In this document: one piece after another, positions 55,561 through 64,000 of the stretch | How positions within the stretch are numbered: the first letter of the stretch is position 1 | Layout: the number at the start of each line of letters is the position of its first letter | DNA from: Patiria miniata | Taxonomy: Eukaryota > Echinodermata > Asteroidea > Valvatida > Asterinidae | DNA length: 64,000 nucleotides | Direction of reading: 5' to 3' | Assembly (NCBI RefSeq): GCF_015706575.1 | Contig: NW_024037056.1 | Location: forward strand, 2,380,109 to 2,444,108 | The notes under the pieces: generated by a model | The model's input: only the letters and a program-made list of their open reading frames with translations | The model's database searches: none | Told to the model about the DNA's origin: nothing | Program-made: the position numbers and the translations under genes

Positions 55561-56629
55561 TTCTTTCTCACTCTTTAGTCAATCATTAATTGGGTCAATA
55601 GAGGGCGCCCTATCCGAGTGCCCTCTATCCAAGCGCCTTCTGTGCCGCTTAAGGGTCCCGAAACATTAAGGGTTCTAGGCGATTTATTGTGCGATCTGAG
55701 GCAATTTCTGACCGCTTAAACAATTGTTCTTTTGGCAAGAGATTATCAATTAAACATAATTTTCGAGTTTGGAGTAATCGAATCAGCTATTCTGAGCTAT
55801 ATAATCAAAGGTAGGCTACACAATTCTTTTTTAATTTGGGGACGACAATGGTTGGGGCGGGGGGGGGGGGCGGGGAGAGAAACGACGGTCATGTCCCCCA
55901 TCCCCCTCCGATCGACGCCCAAGGTTTCCACAGTGTTTCACAACGACAGACTTTAAACGTCCATTTTATACGCAGGACACACATGTATGCCTACATGCTG
56001 TACAGCTTCAGTTGGTGAAATCGATGATTATGAGAGAGAACCTAGAACTTGTTAAAACTTTTCTTTGGATTTGGGTGCACAATCCAGGGCAGACACACAA
56101 AGGGAGAACAAAAGATCCTTTCAGTCCTCTAGCGTTGGGTCTTTTGTTGAAAACGGTCCTCGGTCATATATTACAGGGACAAAGGGAATCACAAAGCATT
56201 GATAATCCTCGAGCGTATAGCAATCATCGAGCGTATAGAAATTCACGACAGTGAACACACCGGCAACGTAAACACCTGCAATCGTGGACCTTGGACAAAA
56301 GGGTTAGGACACAAACAATACGTCAACGATTGACCGATAGTCCACGATTGAAATTCGTGTACCAAACCAACAGGAGCTTTGCTAAAAGGTTTAGAGTCCA
56401 AACAAAGGCATGAGGATATAAGGGACAATATTATAGGGGGTCCACGATTACTGGTGTTTACAAAGATGCGTGTGTGGGTAGGCACACAGATACTTATTCC
56501 TTAATAGACCATTTCGAAGGATCCATTCGGAGTTATGTTTTTGATTGAAGTTGGTATCGAAGTTGGGGTCTTCGAGGATCCTGAGTCGATTTCGGCTAAT
56601 TTGATGTGCATTAAAGGAGACCATAAGCA
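55561..56629. other. intergenic between the relic promoter and gene G
   Basis: No gene recognised. The frames at 55732-56254 contain a poly-G tract and have no counterpart elsewhere in the cluster. Two CGAGCGTATAG(A/C)AATC-type direct repeats occur near 56210-56240. Confidence 0.4.
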
Positions 56630-59600
56630 CTACAATTTTGGCACTGAACTATTGACGATCTGATCGTAGGGTACATGTACTTCTTTTTTCTTCTTGGCCC
56701 TCCTCACAAAGTAGCAGGCAAGACCGATGACTATCACGGCTAGTGCAAAGGTGCCGACGACGATACCGACAATCATGCCAACGTTGATACTGCTTGGCTT
56801 AGTGGGGAGGAAACGAGTGGTCGGGAACGCCGTAGAGGGCGGCATACCGGTCGTTTTGGGTCGGTCGCAATCTTCCACTGTTCAGACAAACAAAAGAACA
56901 GAACAACATTCAGTTTTGATGCTTAAAAAGCCAGTGGAGTTGCAATCAAGTAATCAAAATGCCGTGTCGATGACAAGTCATCAGCCAACGAAATGAATAA
57001 AATGTCCTTATGTCTGACCATCCTTTATACCCCACAATCCACCCAGAAATGCTGGTTCCCAGCAACCCTGTCAACTCGATAAGTTAAGAAATTAGTTGGG
57101 ACAACACACAATTCTGTCTCTGAATTGAATGAGCCTTCATTTTAACTAACCTCAGTCAATCACAAATCAACATTCGATTCCCGATAAATTTCCAGTCAAG
57201 TGACACCATTCACGAACTGAGACAAAGATGTCATAGTTTAACACATGTTTGTAGCCTGACTTGTGATAGACACGGGTTTTCCTCTATCATAACTGAGTCG
57301 CATATTAATTAATTGAAACACCCTGTACACTGTGCAGTAGAAAAGCGTAAAAGAAAGTGTAAAATGTTCCAAACAAGACAGAGCCTAGATTAAAGTACTT
57401 ATATTTGCTATGACAGGGAGAGAAAGTATGAGAAGAGGAAAAGTAGTGGATGAGGCAAGATGGTTGCAGATTAGACAAGAAGAGTTGAAAGGAGATGAGA
57501 GAATGAAACGGGGGACGACATGAGAGGAAATGAAGATAATAGAAATAGAAGTCAGAGAGACGACAAAACGGACAACTGACCATATTATGTTAGGATGAGG
57601 GATGAAGTTATAGGTAGTAGATGAACAATGGATTAGCCATTGTGTTTAAGAATGCACGACTACTGCCAAAGTACGACTGCACTTCTAAATGTTGGTACTA
57701 GAAGGTAGAAGGAAACTCTGATGCCCAAGAACGACACAGAGCCGAACTTATGAGGAGAGAAGTATAATGTGAAGGACATGGGGCGAAGCAAGTCCATAGC
57801 CAGGCACATGACGTGCTGGAGAAGGGGACATGCAGTTTTAGGTCAGAAGAGAATACCCACTTTTAGGTAATACTAACCTTCTCCAAAGCTCCCCTTGTCT
57901 TTTGAAAAGTCGGCATAAGGCTGAAACATGATGAGTTTTTTGAACACAAAAACCCCCTCCATTCCAGTTTCTTTGATTGTCCATGAATAGCCCACCTCGT
58001 GGCACTTGTACGTCTTCCCCACGGTGCCGCTTAACAGGTTCATGTCCATCTCAAGGGTACCAAGTTTACCTGAGTCGGGTGCACAAACATGCTGAGGTTT
58101 TAGCACAGCGGATTCAATACATGCTCAGTAAACATAGACAAATTCGGATGTTGTAGTCTCGTCTATCATCAATTCTGTTGCCAGGGATTCCGATTCAAAG
58201 GTTGCCGTTTCATATTATTTTTGAATAGGACCCTCTCGTGAAAAATCCATACATCAACACGCGGGCCTTAATTCTTAGTCAGTTTGTCAGAGTTTGTGAA
58301 ATGGACCGATCCAGTAAGCCCCTCCCACTGCGCACGTGGGCAAATTAACACGTGCTCCTCTCCAATGCCACACTGCACTTTCCTGCCGCGCGCATCATAC
58401 GCGCGTGCACGCATGTCGGACTTTTGTGCACACACGTTGGACATAAATCACGGCTGTGATTGGTCAGAATACCATGGGGCGGTGCTTACTGGATCGGTCC
58501 ATTGGGATCCAAGCTGATGGATACAACTCGGGGTATTTGGTGTAGTTATAAGAAGTGTGCCCGAGGGCTCACATCTTTGACATCACATGTAATTGTTTTC
58601 TTCCAAACGGCACCATTTCACTCACAGGGTATATGGCACCAGCCGCTTCTCGTCCGGAGCACGGTGCATGCCGTTAATGTTATGAATCCACAGTAAATTC
58701 ATTCCACAAGAATGGTTGTACATCAGTTGTTACTGAATTAAGTAAAAGTAAAGTCTGCCCCGAGCCTATATGGCCCATCAGGCCGGCGTTTATCTCCGGT
58801 TTCAGTGGCATGAAACGACTGAGCATATTTCTATTCCCCCTGGACAGGATGCCAGTCCATCGCAGGTTACTCCCAAGCTAATGCCGGTACCCATTTATAC
58901 TCCTGGGTTGAGAGAGAGGCAAGTGGGGATAAAGTGCCTTGCCCAAGGACACAACGTATGGCCAGCAGCTGGATTCGAACCCCTAACCATCTGATCATGA
59001 GTCACGAACCCTAACCGCTAGGCCACACTTCCCCACTGAATTGTTACTGAATTACCGCAACATAATTTCAGCGAAAATGGCTGCTGAATAAAACATAATT
59101 ATGCATGGAATTCGAGGCCCCCGTAGCACAAATTATAAGATTCTCAGATTGGCTACATTTTTAAAAAGCAACTCACCATACATTACTGCATCCTTGTCGA
59201 AGAACGGCTCTTCGTAATACCAGCCACCCAAAAGCTTCGACAGTGCATACGTCGTTTCAGTGGGCTGATGGAAAATGAACGTGATCCCAGCACTCGAGTT
59301 AATAGGAGGCGTGGCGCTATTTCGACCAATTGTAAACTTCCTCTCGGAGGTGCCACAATATCCGAATGCACGGGCGTTGTACGACACAGGGATGGTCGTT
59401 CGAAGTGTCTGTGAACCAAAAGATTTACGGTTACTGTTATATATTACAATGGTTTGAATGCCAAATCTGCTGCAATCAAAGGATTAAAAACTGAAGTTGT
59501 AGGACAAAGAGTCGTCCAATCTTAATTACATCTTGTAGCACCTTGTTTCTTGAAGTGTAATAACATTGTATACAGGGTCGCCCACAAAAAAGGAACGGCA

Positions 59601-61684
59601 AACTTCCACTGCCTTGAGACTCAAAACATCTGTATCAATGCATGGAGAATATTTTTAGAATAAAAATCAACTTTGTTTCACAAAAAAGCTCTTGAACAAA
59701 AACTATTGGATCGAATCGGGTGATCATGGTTCCCCATGCATTGGTATAGTTTGTTTAAAGGTAAAGTCCATCCTTTGTAATTGGTGCATTTTGTTCGTTT
59801 AAAGCAACAAAAGTGCTCAAAATCTAAAGAAGGGTGCTGAACAACTAACCTGATGAAGTTTTAGCTCAGCTTCAGCTGTATATTTCGAGAAAAACAACGA
59901 TCTAGGATCTCCATTTCAAATCAAAATTTGCTGAATCGGGTTTTGAAATGGGCCTGAATTCAGCGTCCGAGACACGTTCTCACTGAGCCGATTGCAGCAA
60001 CGCGATGTGGCGTACTGATCCGACGAATTATAGCAATCGCGCGCGCGTGTGCGTCGTGTCAACGCTTGTGCGCGCTTCGCCGAATAAAAAAACCCGAACT
60101 ACTAACGGACATTTCTAACGGTGCTTTTTTAGACGCATCGTTGGAAAGGCCTTCTTTCGTTGATTTCTTTAAAATGACAGCATGTCATGAATAATAATTT
60201 TGAAGGGAGTTTAGTCCCCTTACTATCTTTCAACCAAGTATGTTTTTCAACACTAATTACGTCAGTTACTTTTTGGATAGCTGCAAATGATGGACTGTAG
60301 CTTTAAGTCTCAGGGGAGCGGAGGTACGCCATCCAATATTTTTTGGCTGACTCCTTAGCTACTTTTTAAATTCCTGAAGGCAAGAGACAAGACCTCACAC
60401 CTATCTGAAGACCTAGCAGCCTACATTACACTAGGGGGCGCTGTTCATTATACAAATGTACATCTTGTTTATAATTTCGTACAATTAAGGGATTTGTGCT
60501 ATATGTACACGCAAAGGTACGGCCGCGCGTCGCGGCAAAATTGCAGTCAGGCAAGATGGCGTGGGTCGGTCACCCCTAACTGTACTTTCTTTGCAGGCGA
60601 GGGGGGTACTTGTGAACGGAGCGGATATTCGTACCGTTTTGTTCTTTGTTTTGTAGTGAATCTCCAACTCTGCCTCCATTACGGCTAGCATACAGACACC
60701 GATAACTCCACCGGAAACTCCCTCTAGGTAGAAGCTAGGAAAATGGAGTTCAAATGAAAAATATACCGTAAAAGGGGGACAATTTAGATATTGACAGTTT
60801 TACACGAAAAGAAAAAAAACTGGGAACAAATTGATTTCATAAATGTATGACATGTTCACACTTACGTTGGAAGATTTATTCCTGGAGTGACTTTGGTAGT
60901 GTTGCTTAGCGGAAAAGTTCTTGCAGTTGAAGTCCCGGAGGTAGTGTTTGTTATTACTGTACTGTTTGCGGTTGATATTACCGCAGTAGTACCGTTCCCG
61001 GTTGGCATTACCGCTGTACTGCCGTTCGTGGTTGGCTTTACTGCAGTGGTAGGACCATTCGTGGTTGGCATTACCGCGGTAGTACCGTTAGCGGTTGGCA
61101 TAACCACGGTAGTTCCATTCGTGGTTGACATTACCGCGGTGGTACCGTTTGCGGTTGAAGTTACTGCGGTAGCGGTGGTTCTTGGGGTCGTATTCGCGGT
61201 CGTTCCGGTCATTGTACTCGGTAACGCCGTCGTCTTGTTCCCTGTCTCCCCAGACGGTTGGAGCGGGTTAATGATAGGCGGCCTTGTGATTCGGCATTCT
61301 ACAACAGTCCACTCTGTTGTTATAAAGGTTGTTATAAAGAATTATTAATTCGGCATGAATTATAAATAAAGCACAAAGAACATAGTGATAAATTTGATTC
61401 AGAGTTAATCATGTTCGACTATATTTTCTTTCATTTCCCTATAAAAAAAAATGGAGTTACAATGTGAAGAAAATTATTATATTCGACACTCATTAAAAAT
61501 AGTTATTGTTATACAAACAATTGATTGACGGTAACTTACTTTTCAAACTTGCTTTGCCCGTTTTTTTCTAACACGGTTCATATTAGTCCATTTTGTATAT
61601 CAGTGCACACAACATATACAATATACAATGTATCTTACCAACAAATATGACGATAATCAAGCAGAAAAGGGACGAATTCATCAT
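56630..61684 (-). CDS. gene G: divergent CD68/LAMP-like glycoprotein
   Basis: Exons in transcript order: 61639-61684 (MMNSS...; family-type start at 61681), 60866-61298, 60635-60734, 59177-59408, 57878-58069, 56630-56877; 415 aa from the second Met, and again an exact multiple of three with the family phases. The signal peptide is MNSSLFCLIIVIFVG. The mucin domain uses a different repeat, about 10 residues of the type TANGTTAVMP, seven or so units, and begins with a cysteine (ECRITR). LAMP cysteines: GVC in exon 3, GYC in exon 4, YKC in exon 5, EDC in exon 6. Exon 3 needs the acceptor CCTAG before CTTC to keep phase, giving FYLEG. The helix lies at about 367-391 (GMIVGIVVG). The tail RRAKKKKEVHVPYDQI has a YxxPhi motif (YDQI) but no HKDYVH. 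It is an outgroup to A-F, perhaps the ancestral type, and converges on gene F. Confidence 0.82.
57000..57870. other. intron 5 of gene G, no feature recognised
   Basis: Apart from a CACCCTGTACA motif near 57320 and a purine-rich stretch at about 57410-57560, nothing is recognisable. Confidence 0.4.
58745..59030 (-). mobile_element. tRNA-derived SINE (well preserved) in intron 4 of gene G
   Basis: On the minus strand it starts with an A box (GTGGCCTAGCGGTTAGGG) and a B box (GGTTAGGGGTTCGAATCC), then GTGTCCTTGGGCAAGGCACT, CTCAACCCAGGAGTATAAAT, GGGTACCGGCATTAGCTTGG and GGACTGGCATCCTGTCCAGG. These are the standard order of a pol III tRNA head and SINE body. Confidence 0.8.
59571..59758. repeat. 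possible MITE fragment
   Basis: Begins TACAGGGTCGCCCACAAAAA, similar to the ends of the foldback family (TACAGGGTGAGT). The right end is not found; a piggyBac-like MITE starts at 59759. Confidence 0.35.
59759..60302. mobile_element. piggyBac-like MITE, copy 2 (intron 3 of gene G)
   Basis: Flanked by TTAA at 59755-59758 and 60303-60306. Its right end, CAAATGATGGACTGTAGCT, matches the end of the copy at 26598-27099, and the interior matches in reverse orientation (CAACGAAAGAAGGC and the CGCGCGCG segment). Confidence 0.85.
61299..61638. other. intron 1 of gene G
   Basis: AT-rich, no repeat or ORF recognised. Confidence 0.4.
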
Positions 61685-62379
61685 CGAAATAGACCTCATT
61701 GTCTTCAGATCAGGTGCGAAATGTCGGCTTGGAAAACTAACATTGAAAACGGCGCCCGACGGGGTGAAAAATTAACAGATTAAACTAAATGCACGCGTGA
61801 CAGCTTTGTATTAAGACCATCCACACAGGGAGCTGACGTACATTGTGCAATGAATAGAATACAACCATTTTATCACATGATGAAGTGCGTCAACACGAAT
61901 TTGTTTACATATATATTCACCTTTGGTTCTCTTGACCGCGCACTTGCCTTTGCAAACAGTTTAAAAAGTAATTTACTTTTTACAGTCCAGAGTCCTTTAA
62001 ACTACGCCAGAAAACGAATGCATGACATCCCGGCTGATAATACCGCCCTCTCGTGGTGGCACCAGAAGGAATTGCTTTTTGATGTATTAATCATTGGCCA
62101 ACTCGTGCTTCTGTGAAGTACCCTTACTTCAATCTAGAACTCAAGATTGGAAAAAGAAAAAAAATAGGTGCAGTTATTGTCACTTGGTATTTATGACAAA
62201 AACATCGCTATCAATCTAGGTATGAATTTTAAGAAGGGTGTTCCATTATGTGCCGTCGGCATCGCATTTTTTTTGGCGTCGCAATTTTTTTTTTAGCTCT
62301 GGCAGGGATCATTTTGATAGATTTCATGCAAGACTTTCATGCAAGACGGCCAGAGCCTATTGTGCACTCGCACTTAATT

Positions 62380-62620
62380 GTTAATCTACATAAATGACCT
62401 TCCAGACGCTGTTTCATCGCAAGTAAAACTCTGTGGTGGTGATTGCATCATTTATAGAGGCATAAACTCACAATGTTATACAGCTATTTCTGCACCAAAT
62501 ATCGGCAGCATTTTGGATAGGCTGTGTGATTGACTCGACTACATCCCTTGGCCCTATAACATTGATCGGCACAGAAACATATGGAAACCTCCCGTTCTCC
62601 TTAAGGCCGAAACAGTGGGA
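62380..62620 (+). mobile_element. LINE reverse-transcriptase palm fragment
   Basis: From 62387 the plus strand reads YINDLPDAVSSQVKLCGGDC then IIYRGINSQC. This is the RT catalytic region; the usual F/Y-A-D-D box is changed to CGGD, so the copy is inactive. It decays after 62500. Confidence 0.75.
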
Positions 62621-64000
62621 AACTGGGGTGTTTCACGCTCGTTCTTCAATCTCATAAAGCAACATCGTTATGTAATTCACTGAATGCGGCCGACGCAAAC
62701 ACAATCTTAAAGCTGCATAGTTATTTTATTGAACTTGAAATGTTTTTGAAATCTACAAACAAAATATTAAGAAAGAAAACCCTTTAAGGGAACTAGCAAA
62801 ATGTAGAACTCAACCAAAACCCAAAGATTCACGTTTAGTTGGTCTGTAGCCTTTAACTACCATTGAAGCATTCATGAAGAAAATGTTACAACTTTTTTAA
62901 AACAAACTTCGGATAGTGAAACATGTTTCAAAAACAATGAAGTGTTTATAGTAAGGCTCTCTAGAAGACAGAGCAAAATGGGAAACCCCAGAATAGAAAC
63001 TACAGACAAAATTGAGAAATTCTCAATAACATTTCAGTCACAACCCTGAGGTCAAAGGTCGACATGTCAAGACAACTGCGAACTCTCCATAAACATACCA
63101 AAATCCACCGTTCTTGATTAACGTATATAATCTTAAGAAAACCAGAAAAGATACACTGATAGATCTACTATTTCAGCTGTTCAGCAATGCAGAGAAGAGT
63201 AAAGAAGCCTCTGTGTTTCAAGCTAACGCTAAATATTTATAAAGCGAAGAACGTCATAAAAACTCAGAACCGTATAAATAATTTTAGTGCTTTTAAATGT
63301 GCCGGCAGTTCTTGAATATTAATGACAACCTAATTAAAATGAGGTGATTACGATTCTTCAGTCAAGTATCGAAATCTTTAGAGTACTGCCAAAATTACCT
63401 CTCGCTTTAATAGTGTATGTAAACGTCTAGGTACTTTACTATAACCTGTGTATTTATAAACGAACCTATGGGATTCCCCAATTCACGGCTTCGCATCAGC
63501 TTAGGTTTCGGTTAACTATTTAACACCCCAGCACATTCGACACCCAAGCCGCAGCTGGGACAAGGCCAAGGTCTGGAAACAGCCCTTTACATGCACGTCC
63601 CGTCTCAAAATATCCCATGAATTCGAAACACTAATCTCATACACAAAAAAAAACGCTCTATGACAGCTCCCTGGGCAACGGCTGGTACAATGCGTTCGCC
63701 ATTACGGGGGGCCACTGAGTATTATAGGCTGTATGCACGCAGTCATTGGGCTGTACTGTTCCGTACTTAGACACGGTTGGGGGCAGTGCCATTTAAACTA
63801 CTTAATCAATGACAGTGGAAATTATGAAATATACACCAATGAAAGACAGAGTTATGGAACACTTTCCACTGTCATCATTTTCATTCTTTTAAAGATCCAA
63901 AATGGTAAAGCTGTGTGTGCATTCATATATATTTCTATATACACAGTTATGTGCAAAGTAAATTCCCAACGAAAATCTTAAAACACTCAAATCTTAAAAT
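62621..64000. other. right edge of the window, no gene seen
   Basis: AT-rich sequence with short frames only (such as 63733-63981) and no splice, repeat or homology support. Confidence 0.45.

Overview
The window is eukaryotic: genes are split by GT-AG introns, protein-coding DNA is sparse, and most of the rest is repeats (SINE, LINE, hAT-like, piggyBac-like and foldback elements, long poly-C/poly-G tracts, a satellite array). The repeat style and the frequent TAGGCCTA-type words suggest a marine invertebrate deuterostome, perhaps an echinoderm or hemichordate. That assignment is an inference and the species cannot be fixed from the window.

The biological content is a tandem cluster of seven paralogous genes, called A to G here. 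Each encodes a type I membrane protein with the architecture of CD68/macrosialin and LAMP3: signal peptide, Thr/Pro-rich mucin domain, one LAMP luminal domain with four cysteines, Pro/Thr stalk, one transmembrane helix, and a short basic tail with a YxxPhi sorting signal. All seven have six coding exons with identical intron phases; exon 1 always contributes 43 coding nt. For the six apparently intact genes the summed exon lengths are exact multiples of three. Gene B also fits if its insertion is removed. Many exons have no long Met-started ORF and were found from splice sites and paralogue alignment.

Layout: 1-5600 is a 1,358-bp-unit satellite array. 6100-7700 holds a small donor-bearing tandem repeat and a possible spliced non-coding transcript. 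7700-10430 is repeat debris. Genes A (10528-16839), B (18997-24007, mucin exon interrupted by a 671-bp insertion), C (27189-33517) and D (36452-41554) lie on the minus strand. Genes E (43683-48334) and F (50380-53895) lie on the plus strand, so D and E are head to head across 2.1 kb. A relic promoter of a lost copy lies at about 55420. The divergent gene G (56630-61684, minus) converges on F. 61700-64000 has only a LINE relic.

The copies differ in mucin repeat number (3 to 13 units of 11 residues), in the disulfide pattern (A and B have lost both cysteines of the first LAMP disulfide), and in the tail (B has a different C-terminal end, E has a duplicated tail exon fragment, G has its own tail). 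By analogy with CD68 and LAMPs the products should be heavily glycosylated proteins cycling between the surface and late endosomes or lysosomes. A phagocyte or barrier role is inference.
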